From Eubacteriales bacterium (lineage in GTDB: Bacteria; Bacillota; Clostridia; Lachnospirales; Lachnospiraceae), in contig JAUNHC010000022.1 of the NCBI GenBank assembly GCA_030524175.1, positions 21,669 through 85,668 of the forward strand: a stretch of 64,000 nt of DNA. The letters are read 5' to 3'. This document shows, piece after piece, positions 28,474 to 37,919 of the stretch. Each line of letters starts with the position of its first letter. Positions within the stretch are counted from its first letter, which is position 1. Both the position numbers and the translations under genes were made by a program. The notes beneath the pieces were generated by a model. That model saw only the letters and a program-made list of their open reading frames with translations. It did no database searches and was not told where the DNA came from.

Positions 28474-29490
28474 ATGTACGGATTACTTTTGGTTCTTTTT
28501 GTGTTTGTTGTTTGTCCATATTTTGCAGTGTTCTTAATGTTCCATTTGGGACCAGCCGGGTATGTGGTAGCATTTATCTTTTATTTTTGCTGGACTCCTT
28601 TAAAAAGTTATAGTAATCCGGAAAACACCTATGATTACGATAACATGAATCCACTGTATGTAAAAGGATTCCTCAGAAAAAATCCGCCAAAACTTTCGAT
28701 TCTAAACAAATTAGAGGGAATATACTTTTGCCAAAACATTTCTGCTGTTTTGATGGCTTGTCTTTTTATATATTTGGGCTATTGCTATCTGAATGGAATT
28801 CAGCGGTTTTTTCTTATTGAAATTATATTTGAATTATGTTTTGCCGGCTTGTTTATAATAAGGTCATTTTTTCAGATATATTATTCACAAAGCTATAATA
28901 ATGCGTATCGTTATTCGCAAAATAAAAATGGCATATGGACGCCGTTTAGTTTTGTATTCAAAGAGCACAGCGGAAATTATTTTAAAAGCTTCTCCTGTAA
29001 CTATCATGTGAGCTTTGATAAAATAATGGAAACTTTAGGTGAATCATGCAGGACAAACGGCTACCATTTCTGTGAGCGCTATAAAACCGATGATAAAACT
29101 GAATTGTCTTTTTTCACCCGGCATTCTTCAAACAGACTTGATATACTATCTATTGTCCATGTAGATATACTTGAAATAGAACATTGGGATAAATTTAATG
29201 AAGTTTTTGAGGTTTATTGGAAAAATTTTGTAGAAGGAAAATATGAATTTGAGGAATCCAGATTTACTTTTTTATTGTGTATTGATAATCGGTGTAAACA
29301 ACTGAGAAAGATAAATAACTTGCACAGTATAGATCAGAAAAAGGGACGATACCGCCTTCCGGCAGTCTTATCCTATTATCATAATGATACCCTTTCAATC
29401 TGTCCTATTTGTAGCAGGTTGCGAGGACAAAAACAATATAATGAAATGAGGAAAGAACTATTAAGCATGTTAAAAGTGTCCGAAACATAA
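28474..29490 (+). CDS. Membrane protein, candidate orphan RHS immunity protein (copy 2)
   Basis: A 338-residue protein of exactly the same length as the product at 25800 and about two-thirds identical to it by eye, with the same start (MYGLLLVLFVF) and end (KQYNEMRKELLSMLKV). About four TM segments lie in the N-terminal half and a soluble part follows (SRFTFLLCIDNRCKQL). It follows the RHS remnant just as copy 1 follows the intact RHS gene. Orphan toxin/immunity pairs of this kind are a known feature of RHS loci. Molecular activity is unknown. Confidence 0.6.
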   Translation: MYGLLLVLFVFVVCPYFAVFLMFHLGPAGYVVAFIFYFCWTPLKSYSNPENTYDYDNMNPLYVKGFLRKNPPKLSILNKLEGIYFCQNISAVLMACLFIYLGYCYLNGIQRFFLIEIIFELCFAGLFIIRSFFQIYYSQSYNNAYRYSQNKNGIWTPFSFVFKEHSGNYFKSFSCNYHVSFDKIMETLGESCRTNGYHFCERYKTDDKTELSFFTRHSSNRLDILSIVHVDILEIEHWDKFNEVFEVYWKNFVEGKYEFEESRFTFLLCIDNRCKQLRKINNLHSIDQKKGRYRLPAVLSYYHNDTLSICPICSRLRGQKQYNEMRKELLSMLKVSET

Positions 29491-29538
29491 CAGTCCACAT
29501 GCTCAAAGAGCAAAGTATTGAATCATCTACAAATATAT

Positions 29539-29575
29539 GAGCGATTGAAACTTCCACACCGACCGCTCATTTTTA
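29539..29575 (+). terminator. Degraded copy of the terminator at 26865
   Basis: GAGCGATTG and the ACCGCTC arm, followed by ATTTTTAG, match the terminator after copy 1 but with a mismatch in the stem. It is part of the duplicated block and is probably weaker. Confidence 0.5.
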
Positions 29576-29606
29576 GAAAAAACACACAAAGAAAAAAGGT
29601 GAAAAC

Positions 29607-29723
29607 TTGGCTGTTATTCCCGTAAATACAGGAATGGTCTACATATCCAACCCCATAGGAACCTATGACAAAACCAAATATAATTCGTTGCAGCATGAAC
29701 TGTTAGAAGTTTTATCTAAGTAA
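29607..29723 (+). CDS. Possible 38-residue ORF or remnant at the holin position
   Basis: After the duplicated AAAGGTGAAAACT leader, where copy 1 continues into the holin ATG, the sequence diverges into a TTG-initiated frame of 38 codons (ending SLQHELLEVLSK). It may be a small gene using the old ribosome site, or the tail of a lost gene. The 149 nt from here to the next gene hold nothing else I can support. Confidence 0.25.
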   Translation: MAVIPVNTGMVYISNPIGTYDKTKYNSLQHELLEVLSK

Positions 29724-29872
29724 GAATATGAGAATTTTTCATAAGCCGCAACAACAATTAAAATTTAAATTATACAAACACATGCCATATACTGTAATCA
29801 ATAAGTTAAACAAAACATTACTTTACCAACACACAACTTCGGGAGATTTATATGTAAAGAAAGGAAACTCTA

Positions 29873-30736
29873 ATGATATATGATAAAATAATCTTACTGG
29901 GAACCGGAAAACTATTTCTTGACTGTATGGCTCATTTGAAAAATTTGGGTCTTCCGTTTGCAGGTTATGATATGAGCGGTAAACCGCAGAAAATAACAAA
30001 ACTTCAGGCTGAGAAAAAGCAGCTTCCATATTACCAGAAGGAAAAAATAGAAGTATGCAAGGAACTGCGAAGTGAAGAAGAGAAGATTTTGCTTTTGAGT
30101 GTGATAAATCCCTGCATTATTCCCGGGGATATACTTAGTAAAGAGAATATTCTGGCTCTGAATATCCACCAGGCGCTTCTTCCAAGACATAAAGGAAGAA
30201 ATGCGGAGGCTTGGGCTATTTATGACGGTGATACCGTGTCAGGAATCACCTGGCATAAAATGCTGGCTGCAGTGGATAAAGGGGCTGTACTTTCACAAAA
30301 ACAAATTGAGATCACAGAGCGGACTACTTCTTATCAGTTATTCAGACAACAGCTTGCTGCTGCCTATGAAAGCTTTACAGAATTCCTGCCTGCTGTTCTA
30401 AAGGGAGAAGAAACTTATCAAATTCAGCCTGAAGGTCCATCTGAGTTCCGGTATTCCTATGAGATTCCTAATGAAGGCCGGCTTGACCTGAACTGGGACG
30501 GTTCCCGAATCAGCCGCTTTCTCAGGGCAATTGATTATGGCGGTCTGCCTGTATTTAAGCCGGCAACAGTGGCGCTGGATGGTGAGATATATACCTATAA
30601 ATCATATAGGATCACAAGGGTTGAAGATATCCCTGACCTGGGTACTGTAAAAGATGGAGATACCATAATTATCCGAAAAAAAGGATATGAAATTGTGTTG
30701 TCAAAATGCAGTGTATTTGATGTTGAAAATATATAA
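29873..30736 (+). CDS. Formyltransferase-family protein
   Basis: A 287-residue protein of the methionyl-tRNA/sugar formyltransferase fold. The catalytic signature is visible: Asn-x-His in ALNIHQALLPRHKGRN and the Asp in AAVDKGAVLSQ, with HKGRNAEAWAI and GITWHKM between. A C-terminal OB-like part ends with GTVKDGDTIIIRKKGYEI. Members use 10-formyl-THF to formylate amino groups of sugars or tRNA. It is shorter than housekeeping Fmt (about 310) and begins unlike it, so a sugar or small-molecule substrate is more likely. It has its own RBS (AAAGGAAAC) and no operon partner. Confidence 0.8.
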   Translation: MIYDKIILLGTGKLFLDCMAHLKNLGLPFAGYDMSGKPQKITKLQAEKKQLPYYQKEKIEVCKELRSEEEKILLLSVINPCIIPGDILSKENILALNIHQALLPRHKGRNAEAWAIYDGDTVSGITWHKMLAAVDKGAVLSQKQIEITERTTSYQLFRQQLAAAYESFTEFLPAVLKGEETYQIQPEGPSEFRYSYEIPNEGRLDLNWDGSRISRFLRAIDYGGLPVFKPATVALDGEIYTYKSYRITRVEDIPDLGTVKDGDTIIIRKKGYEIVLSKCSVFDVENI

Positions 30737-30840
30737 ATCATATATTGATGATAAGGGCTGTGGGATCATTGCCGGTGAGAGTTACGTTTTTCTGTATTCA
30801 CAGATAACTCTTCCTGACAGTGAAGCCACAGCCTCTATTA

Positions 30841-31746
30841 CTATTCTTTCGGCGGATATTCTTCCATGGCCGGCTGGTAGGATACTATATTTCTCATCAT
30901 TCCGCTGTCAGCGACCACACATTCCCCTGTCATGCCATCAGACATTTTCGTGCACAGACCATAGATCACAATAGCCACACTGTCTGCCGTGGGTACGCTG
31001 TCCAGCTTAGCCACTGTCATTTCTTTGTAAAGCTCCTGCTGTTTTTCAGGGGGCAAGGTGCGCACCGTGCCGTTTGTCATGCCGCCTGGTGTCATCATCC
31101 CGCCGGGAGCAACACTGTTTACCATGATCCCAAACCGCTTAAGCTCCTTTGCCAGTTCCTGTGTCATGGCCACAACACCGCCTTTGGACGCTACATAGTG
31201 TGCATAACCGCCGAAAACCGGTTGAGATAGGAAGGCGCAGTTTGAGGAGACAAGCACCAGTTTGCCTTGAATTTTATGCTGGATCATATAACGGCTCACA
31301 TGCTTGGCGCACCGGAAGGCCCCCACAAGATTGATATCTAAGGTTTTAATAAACTCTTCTTCCGGCATATCGTAGATATGGGCAAAGCTCCAAGCCCCTC
31401 CTGCTGTCACCAGAATATCCACAGAGCCATAGGTTTCTGCAGCAAATGCAACAAGCTGTTCCACTTCCTTCTCACTTCTCAGGTCTGCTTTACAGAAGGA
31501 TACCTCATATCCTTTTTCTTTAAGCAGCTCAATGGCCACCTTGCCCTTTTCCTCTGTAGATCCGGCGATCACTACTCTGGCACCGCCCTGACAAAGCCGT
31601 TGGGCTACACAGAAACCAAGTCCCGAAGTACCCCCGGTGACAATAGCTGTTTTTCCTTTTACATACAGCATATCTTCCAATGGCAACGTATCCGTAATAT
31701 ATCCTCTCATAAGCGCTGCTGACATTGCTGCTGGATCAAAATTCAT
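30841..31746 (-). CDS. Short-chain dehydrogenase/reductase
   Basis: A 301-residue classical SDR with cofactor motif GGTSGLGF, adenine-region ADLRSEKEV, SSNCAF and the catalytic YVASKGG (Tyr-x3-Lys). The usual NAG motif reads TAGGAWS. The start is ATG 31746 after GGGAGG. An N-terminal extension of about 30 residues precedes the Rossmann fold. It is the last gene of a minus-strand set with a GcvT-like and an unknown gene, so it probably oxidises or reduces the same substrate or product. Confidence 0.88.
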   Translation of the reverse strand: MNFDPAAMSAALMRGYITDTLPLEDMLYVKGKTAIVTGGTSGLGFCVAQRLCQGGARVVIAGSTEEKGKVAIELLKEKGYEVSFCKADLRSEKEVEQLVAFAAETYGSVDILVTAGGAWSFAHIYDMPEEEFIKTLDINLVGAFRCAKHVSRYMIQHKIQGKLVLVSSNCAFLSQPVFGGYAHYVASKGGVVAMTQELAKELKRFGIMVNSVAPGGMMTPGGMTNGTVRTLPPEKQQELYKEMTVAKLDSVPTADSVAIVIYGLCTKMSDGMTGECVVADSGMMRNIVSYQPAMEEYPPKE

Positions 31747-31807
31747 GAAACACACCTCCCTGATTTTTTCTCACGCGTACTATAAAAGAAATTTCCATAT
31801 ATCTGTC

Positions 31808-32824
31808 CTAAATAAATCTTTTCTCAGTGATGACAGCTTCGTGATTGTGGATAAGGATATGGCAGCCTGTCTTTAAGGCATCTTTTTCAGCCAAAATATA
31901 ACCCACATTTTTTTCCAGCACATAGCTGTACACCAGCTTTGACACACGTCCCACTTCCTCGCCGTCTATGAGAACCGCTTCTCCCGGCCCGCCCAGGTGT
32001 TTGCTGCGGATATAAATATCAGCCTCGTCCACGGTGAAGCCTTTCATCTCTCTCGCAGGCCCTGCTTCTCTTATTTTCAGGAGAGCTTCCTTGCCGATAA
32101 ATTCCTTGTCCCAGCCGATTCCCCGGTCAAGCCCTACCTCAAGAGGATTTGTATGTATCAGATCACGCATATAATAAAAGCCTGCCTCTGTTGGCAATGT
32201 CCACGCCATCACCTGGAACTCAGTGACCTGTACCGCCCCGAATTCCTTTCCTGTCTCCCTTAATTTTTCTTCAATATCATCTGCTTTGTCTGCTGCCATA
32301 TAAATTTCATAGCCAAGCTTCTCACCTGTAAATCCTGCACGGTTTATTTTCACAGGGATACTGTCAATCTCATTGTCACGGATCGTGAAGAATTTCTGGT
32401 CATCCACTTTATCCTTGACCAGCTTATTGACTATATCCTTGGATTTCGGTCCTTGTACGGCAAACATATGATATTCCGGAGTTATATTTGTATACTGTAC
32501 TTCCAATCCACCCTTATGGCCGTCAAGCCACTTTACCAGCTTTGTGAGAAACAGAGTGGATATCCAGAACTTCTCTTCTTCCATTCGGAATACAACTACA
32601 TCATCAATAATTTCTGCGTTTTCGTTAAGCATTGTTGTATAACGCTCACTGCCTGTTTTCAGATTAGCAATGGGATTTGCAAATATGCGGTCAAGAAACG
32701 CAGGAGAATCCTTGCCTGTGACCTCCAGAAGCTGATGCGTCCACAGATACCAGCCCGCTGTCTCTCTCACAGCCATATGTTCAGCGCGCTTCATATGGTC
32801 GTATTTATAATTATTTTTATACAT
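31808..32824 (-). CDS. GcvT-like folate-dependent (amino)methyltransferase
   Basis: A 338-residue protein of the GcvT/YgfZ superfamily: AVQGPKSKDI, NRAGFTGEKLGYEIYM (the GcvT folate-binding signature), GFYYMRDLIHTNP and KEFIGKEALL, followed by the C-terminal barrel domain. Members move a one-carbon unit from an N- or O-methyl substrate to tetrahydrofolate. It is unlinked to gcvP/gcvH, so it is not the glycine cleavage T-protein; demethylation of a small methylated compound is the likelier job. It follows the 413-residue unknown gene by 38 nt. Confidence 0.82.
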   Translation of the reverse strand: MYKNNYKYDHMKRAEHMAVRETAGWYLWTHQLLEVTGKDSPAFLDRIFANPIANLKTGSERYTTMLNENAEIIDDVVVFRMEEEKFWISTLFLTKLVKWLDGHKGGLEVQYTNITPEYHMFAVQGPKSKDIVNKLVKDKVDDQKFFTIRDNEIDSIPVKINRAGFTGEKLGYEIYMAADKADDIEEKLRETGKEFGAVQVTEFQVMAWTLPTEAGFYYMRDLIHTNPLEVGLDRGIGWDKEFIGKEALLKIREAGPAREMKGFTVDEADIYIRSKHLGGPGEAVLIDGEEVGRVSKLVYSYVLEKNVGYILAEKDALKTGCHILIHNHEAVITEKRFI

Positions 32825-32862
32825 AAACTGTACACTCCTTTCCTTTCAGAATATGGCAACGG

Positions 32863-34104
32863 TCAACAGAACTTGTCAATCTTTTTGGCGATTTTAATAC
32901 GCAGCTTATCATCGGCCGTGCTGCCCGGCTCCTCCCACAGACACCACTGGGCATTGACGAGCGTCTTTGTCTCCCCGTACCAGTATGCCAGATATGCGTT
33001 CACAAGCTTTGGCATATTGTTTGCCAGCTCTTTTCGGTCTATGATGTAGATAACCTCGTCTTTGTTAAAAGCTTCTATTTCGTATGAATAACGCATACAC
33101 TGGAGGAACATTTCAAGGCGGGCTCCCATCACACGCCCATCATCAATATCACCGGGCACACCCAGCCAGTTACGTAATCCTTCCTTGGCATAGAACTCTC
33201 CAAAGGCTGCTTTTCCTGCGGCTTCACATACACACCAGAGCACATGGTCCACCGTCTTTTCATCAAGCCTGCCCTCTCTGATCAGATCATCAATAGTAGG
33301 AAGAATATAAGAAGAACCGTTTGACATTGCCACCATAGGATAGGCACTGGTGGAATCGTCTTCTGTGGTAGTCCCGTTTACAAAAGTATAATTACACTCT
33401 TCCCGGAACATCATGGACTCACTTACAGTATCTTCTTCTTTGGTGAACTTAATCTGATCGGCAGTTGCCACCGGTCCGAAGCACTCCCACTGTTCATGGT
33501 CAGGCATAGGATATTTGTCCCTGCTCTCAGCAACAATGCGGCAATGCCGGTCACCGCAGCCTTTTGCCTCAACCATATGGTATTCAAGATGAGGGCCTTT
33601 ACGTCTTAAATCCGCCTGTACATCGGCACAGGCCTGGAGGGACTGGGTGGTGGAACGGCACAGTTCTGATCCGATGATATCCCAGTAGCATATATCCAGT
33701 TCTTTTTCCACCCGATAGGTACCGAAATCATTCACACGGCCGCACATCAGAAGTTTTTCATCTCCTGCATCTCCCACCAGCCCTCCGGGAAAGTTTCCTG
33801 CACAGAAGGGATGCACATTCAGTTCGTCCGTCTGCATCGCCGCCACTCCAGGTATACAGTTAATAAAGTGAAGACGGTTATAGGCATTGGTACAAAGTGC
33901 TTTGCTCCTCTCTACATAATCGGGTACCAGAATACGGAAGGCCTGCATAACTGCAGCACCGAGCACTGACGAATATCGCTGTGCGTAATGGGCTGCATCA
34001 TGATAGGAAACCAGCTTTTCCCAGGGTGACTTCACCGCCGCATGATTAGGCAGCGCTCCTTCCCCGATTTCACGGGGAAGCCGTTCATCAATTTTTTTAC
34101 TCAT
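32863..34104 (-). CDS. Uncharacterised 413-residue protein in the GcvT/SDR cluster
   Basis: I do not recognise this protein with confidence. It has no signal peptide or TM helix. A Cys-rich segment EAKGCGDRHCRIVAES recalls the C-terminal pattern of V4R or L-2-amino-thiazoline-4-carboxylate-hydrolase-like domains. Other conserved-looking patches are FCAGNFPGGLVGD and NAYLAYWYGETKTL. The first half around ERSKALCTNAYNRLH is helical. It opens the operon with a good RBS (AAAGGAG) and faces the PucR regulator across a 449-nt gap. A role as partner enzyme of the GcvT-like protein is inferred from linkage. Confidence 0.6.
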   Translation of the reverse strand: MSKKIDERLPREIGEGALPNHAAVKSPWEKLVSYHDAAHYAQRYSSVLGAAVMQAFRILVPDYVERSKALCTNAYNRLHFINCIPGVAAMQTDELNVHPFCAGNFPGGLVGDAGDEKLLMCGRVNDFGTYRVEKELDICYWDIIGSELCRSTTQSLQACADVQADLRRKGPHLEYHMVEAKGCGDRHCRIVAESRDKYPMPDHEQWECFGPVATADQIKFTKEEDTVSESMMFREECNYTFVNGTTTEDDSTSAYPMVAMSNGSSYILPTIDDLIREGRLDEKTVDHVLWCVCEAAGKAAFGEFYAKEGLRNWLGVPGDIDDGRVMGARLEMFLQCMRYSYEIEAFNKDEVIYIIDRKELANNMPKLVNAYLAYWYGETKTLVNAQWCLWEEPGSTADDKLRIKIAKKIDKFC

Positions 34105-34412
34105 ATATCCATTCTCCTTTCTTGATCAGTGACATATTCTTGTGTGTTTCGCTGTGATAACAATAACATATCCCCTAACTTTTCGTCAGACTGCATAATT
34201 ATGAAAGTTTTTTCCGGAGATGCACATTTATATTACAGAAAGGTGCCAGAGGCATATAAGAAATGACCCTGCACACATCCTGAAGGTGTAAAAAATGCGG
34301 AAAATGCGAATGAAAGGAGATCAAAATGTAGGTTATCATCCTCCATCGCTGCCTCTTTATTTTTTCTGGAGTTTTCGAAGAAATTAAGATATAATCTGAT
34401 TATAAGATGCCA

Positions 34413-34467
34413 GGGTCAAAAGGTCACTCAATGGATGCTTGCATGCAATTGTATGAGTTTGGGACCC
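34413..34467. other. Structured inverted-repeat element in the 449-nt gap
   Basis: GGGTC (34413-34417) pairs with GACCC (34463-34467) and ACTCA (34426-34430) with TGAGT (34454-34458), with GCATGC at the top, giving one long imperfect stem. It lies upstream of the PucR gene. The remainder of 34105-34553 holds an AT-rich promoter-like part near 34390 and no ORF I can support. Confidence 0.45.
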
Positions 34468-34553
34468 GTAAAACATGAGGATGCAACCCGAATAGGGCGG
34501 ATTTCAAAGACCTCTTCACTATACTGAATAAATTTCATGCCGGAGGTGCTGTT

Positions 34554-36101
34554 ATGAAGCTTAATCTTGACATTATACAAGATAATCTTCCAAAAACATA
34601 TGAGACAAAACGTTTCGGACCGTCAGACCGGACATTATCTTTCGGCCGCCCGCTGCTGTATGGTCCTGATTGCGATTGGACACCCGGCCACATTTATGTC
34701 TCACATACAGATACACTGCCCCGGACTCCCCCTCCTGCAGGCACGGCTTTTATCTGCGTGTACGGCCGGATTCCCCAGGACTGGCTTGCCCAGGGCATAC
34801 AGCTTCTCCTGGTTTCCAATGCCACAGATGTAATAACCGTATTCAATATAATAAATGGGATATATGACAAATTTGACGACTGGGAAGGTATGCTGCGCGA
34901 CGAATTGGAGAATGACATAGACTTTAACATAAAACGGATCCTCCAGCTTGGTTCTGAAATACTGGGGAATCCCATATCAGTTACTGACCATACTTTACAG
35001 GTAATCTTTCAGTGTGAGCTTATTACCAGGAACGATGGTATGCTGCGCGTGGAAGTAGATGATACTCCCGTTCCTATACCTGTGGAGTACAGTGAAGGAA
35101 TAAAGGAAGCCTGTCATCTTGAGCGTATGATCACAGTCCCTTATCTTACTACTATGCGCGGTTTGGAGAACAAGGTATACTGTAATAATCTCTATCCCCT
35201 GGGATATTTCACCGGCTGCGTCTATTTGAGCGAACTCGCCCGAACGTTTCGGGAAAGTGATTTTGCCCTGGCTGATTATTTTTTCGGATATTTTCAAAAA
35301 GCATTTACAAAATATCTCAGGGATTTCCACCAGACAGAATCACCGGGTGTGAGGGCTCTGCATAATCTTCTCAATCACGCTCCCTTAAGTGCAAAAGAAC
35401 GGAGTATGCTTGAACTGGCGCCCGGTGAACACTGGCTTTGTTTTAATCTGAAGGCAAAACAGAATAAAAAATATATGCCCAAGGATTATACATACGCCAC
35501 TCTAAGCGCATTGATGCCCTGGACTGTTTATGCTGTGCTTCACCATGGTGAGATTGTAGGCTTGCTGAGAATAGGAAATGGAGAGGAGCATACAGATAAT
35601 GAATCCATGAAATTTTTCCGGGAGATTCTGTGCCGCATGGATTACACTGCTTGCTTCAGCAACGAATTTACAGATCTGGACAAAATTAATGACTATCTCA
35701 TGCAGGCCTCCTATGTGGCTGAAAAGCATGTCCAGTGTGACTCTGAGAATCCTGTATGTTATTTTCACGAGCACATTCTGGACTATATGCTGTATGAATG
35801 CACGGGAAATCTGTCCCTTGAATCTCTGTTTACAAAGGGAATGAGCGCCTTGATCGACCATGACCGGCATAAAAAGACTGATTATATCCATACACTGAAC
35901 ATATATCTGAAAAACGAAATGAGTGTCACACGTACCTCAGAAGAATTGTACATACACCGCAGCAGCCTGCTGAAGCGCCTGGAAAAAATACACCATCTCA
36001 TTGACGGAGATTTGAATGATCCTGACACACGACTGTATTACAGGCTTTGCCTGGCTCTCCTGGAAAACAGACAGAAGGACGAAGCGGGGAGAGATACATA
36101 A
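34554..36101 (+). CDS. PucR/CdaR-family transcriptional regulator
   Basis: A 515-residue protein. The N-terminal two thirds are a sensor region (FGPSDRTLSFGRPLL, GIYDKFDDWEGMLRDELEND) and the C-terminus carries the PucR helix-turn-helix (HTLNIYLKNEMSVTRTSEEL, then LYIHRSSLLKRLEKI). Such regulators activate catabolic genes in response to their substrate. It is divergent from the unknown/GcvT/SDR operon, its most likely target, and lies 62 nt before the YczE-like membrane protein, which may be co-transcribed. ATG 34554 follows GGAGG. Confidence 0.88.
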   Translation: MKLNLDIIQDNLPKTYETKRFGPSDRTLSFGRPLLYGPDCDWTPGHIYVSHTDTLPRTPPPAGTAFICVYGRIPQDWLAQGIQLLLVSNATDVITVFNIINGIYDKFDDWEGMLRDELENDIDFNIKRILQLGSEILGNPISVTDHTLQVIFQCELITRNDGMLRVEVDDTPVPIPVEYSEGIKEACHLERMITVPYLTTMRGLENKVYCNNLYPLGYFTGCVYLSELARTFRESDFALADYFFGYFQKAFTKYLRDFHQTESPGVRALHNLLNHAPLSAKERSMLELAPGEHWLCFNLKAKQNKKYMPKDYTYATLSALMPWTVYAVLHHGEIVGLLRIGNGEEHTDNESMKFFREILCRMDYTACFSNEFTDLDKINDYLMQASYVAEKHVQCDSENPVCYFHEHILDYMLYECTGNLSLESLFTKGMSALIDHDRHKKTDYIHTLNIYLKNEMSVTRTSEELYIHRSSLLKRLEKIHHLIDGDLNDPDTRLYYRLCLALLENRQKDEAGRDT

Positions 36102-36163
36102 ATATCAGAAGCCGAAATACTTTTTGACTCCTATATCATTATATTTAAGAGAGGAAAAGAAAT

Positions 36164-36832
36164 ATGAACCAGGAAAAGAAACAAACATTTGCCGCGGACA
36201 CCTCCGGGCGATCCGCATCTGACTGGGCCAGGGCATTGCTTGTGCTGTTGATCGGTTTAACCATCGCACACTTAGGAGTAACCTTATTTTTGCTGTCAGA
36301 AATGGGAACCGATACCTTCACCGTGTTCATCCAGGGGCTGGCCAGAACCTTCGGGCTTACAGTGGGGACCATGCATGTAATTATTCTTGTGATCCTAATG
36401 ATACTTATGCTTATATTTACAAAAGGTTACATAAAACCAGGCTCCGTGGTCTGTGCCTTCTGCGGCGGGCCGATCATAGACCTCTTTACCTGGATGTTCG
36501 GAAGTTATATCAATGCTGGATCTGCCATGATGATCCGTATTCTAAGCATGCTTGCCGGCTGTATCATACTGGCTCTGGGTATGTCAGTGGTGATCAACAG
36601 CAATGCAGGTACCGGCCCCAACGACCTTGTAGCTATCATTCTCTCAGATAAACTTCCCTCCGTGGAATTCCGCTGGGTAAGAGTCTTCTGTGATATTTTC
36701 TTTGTAGCTTTGGGATGGGTATTGGGGGGCACTGTGGGAGCCGGCACATTAGTCGCTGTTTTCCTCACAGGACCCCTTGTACAGTTCTGGCTCCCGAAAT
36801 CAAAAAAGGTGGTACAAAAGGTTGTCAGGTAG
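36164..36832 (+). CDS. YczE/YitT-like integral membrane protein
   Basis: A 222-residue protein with about five TM helices, including ALLVLLIGLTIAHLGVTLFL, VIILVILMILMLIF and the conserved NSNAGTGPNDLVAI segment of YczE-type proteins. The biochemical role of the family is unsettled. Its place after the PucR regulator suggests that it handles the same compound, possibly as transporter. A good RBS (GAGAGGAAA) precedes the ATG. Its end overlaps the end of the convergent XRE gene by 8 nt. Confidence 0.8.
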   Translation: MNQEKKQTFAADTSGRSASDWARALLVLLIGLTIAHLGVTLFLLSEMGTDTFTVFIQGLARTFGLTVGTMHVIILVILMILMLIFTKGYIKPGSVVCAFCGGPIIDLFTWMFGSYINAGSAMMIRILSMLAGCIILALGMSVVINSNAGTGPNDLVAIILSDKLPSVEFRWVRVFCDIFFVALGWVLGGTVGAGTLVAVFLTGPLVQFWLPKSKKVVQKVVR

Positions 36833-37919
36833 CAGTATCCTGCTCAGAACATTCCTCAATGTTCCTGCGAAGCCTTTCCACTGCTTCTTTGAAGTCCTGA
36901 TCCCCGCGGAACGGTTTACAATCATCACTGGTCAACAGATTATTCAGTAAATATTCCTTGACCTGCTTGGGCACTGCTGCCTGGTCTGTTTCCACCTTTA
37001 ACGCGGGGTGGAACAACAAGGGATTGGGCATCCTTGCCGGCCCAAGAATCAGATCGATCATCTGGATCATGTATTTTTTAGTCTCTTCCATATTGTTCAT
37101 GCGCTGGTAAGCCTGGATATAAAAACCTATCCCTAATCCGCCGCCTACCCCGAAAAGTTTCTCCGTCTCTCCGTAAATCTTACATATTTCCAATACCTTT
37201 TCCGGGTCCGGCATAACCTTTTCGTTCATCATCTGCATCAGGTATCTCTGGACCTTTGTGACTGTTGCATATAAAGCCTTCTGAATGGTTTCCAAGGCCT
37301 GTTCCGGCTCCTCACGCTTTAAATGGATCATGGTCCACATCATGGGGGGATCATCTGTATGATCCGGCAGCTTCTTTAAAAGCTCCTCAGCATCATCCAG
37401 CCGGTCTTCCCCTATGGCAATACCTGCCAGTCCTGACACAGCCCGCAGCCAGTATTTTGCATCCCCGCTCCTATAAATCTCTTCTAAAAGCTGCTTTTTC
37501 CACCCAGTCCATTCCGTTCTTTTCTCTTTCCCTGCCGACATACAGGTCAGCATGATCATATCAAGTGCAACAGCCGCATGGAATTTCAGTGAAATACTTG
37601 AAGGATAAGAATGCAGCAGATTCTTCAGCATAACCTCCGCTTCCTCATATCCTTTCTCCATCACATTATCTAAAATCTCATTCATGGAATCCATCATTCT
37701 GTCTTCCGGAAGTTCATCCTCAAACTGCAGAATAGTATCTACATTTGTAGAAAGTGCTCTTGCAAGGGGACATAATAGCGCAATATCAGGGCAGGAGGAA
37801 TCTGTTTCCCACTTGCTCACCGCAGGAGATGACACCCCTACTGCCTGTGCCAGCTGTTCCTGCGTCATTCCTCTTTCTTTACGAAGCTTGGCTATCTGCC
37901 TTCCCAATTTAATCTCCAT
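36825..37919 (-). CDS. XRE-family regulator with helical-repeat C-terminal domain
   Basis: A 364-residue protein: N-terminal helix-turn-helix (QIAKLRKERGMTQEQLAQAVGV, PAVSKWETDSSCPDI) and a C-terminal helical-repeat region of the TPR type (AEELLKKLPDHTDDP, EPEQALETIQKALYA). This architecture is common in Firmicutes regulators that sense peptides or metabolites through the repeat domain. ATG 37919 follows AAGGAGG. It overlaps the 3' end of the YczE-like gene; no target is evident. Confidence 0.88.
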   Translation of the reverse strand: MEIKLGRQIAKLRKERGMTQEQLAQAVGVSSPAVSKWETDSSCPDIALLCPLARALSTNVDTILQFEDELPEDRMMDSMNEILDNVMEKGYEEAEVMLKNLLHSYPSSISLKFHAAVALDMIMLTCMSAGKEKRTEWTGWKKQLLEEIYRSGDAKYWLRAVSGLAGIAIGEDRLDDAEELLKKLPDHTDDPPMMWTMIHLKREEPEQALETIQKALYATVTKVQRYLMQMMNEKVMPDPEKVLEICKIYGETEKLFGVGGGLGIGFYIQAYQRMNNMEETKKYMIQMIDLILGPARMPNPLLFHPALKVETDQAAVPKQVKEYLLNNLLTSDDCKPFRGDQDFKEAVERLRRNIEECSEQDTAT

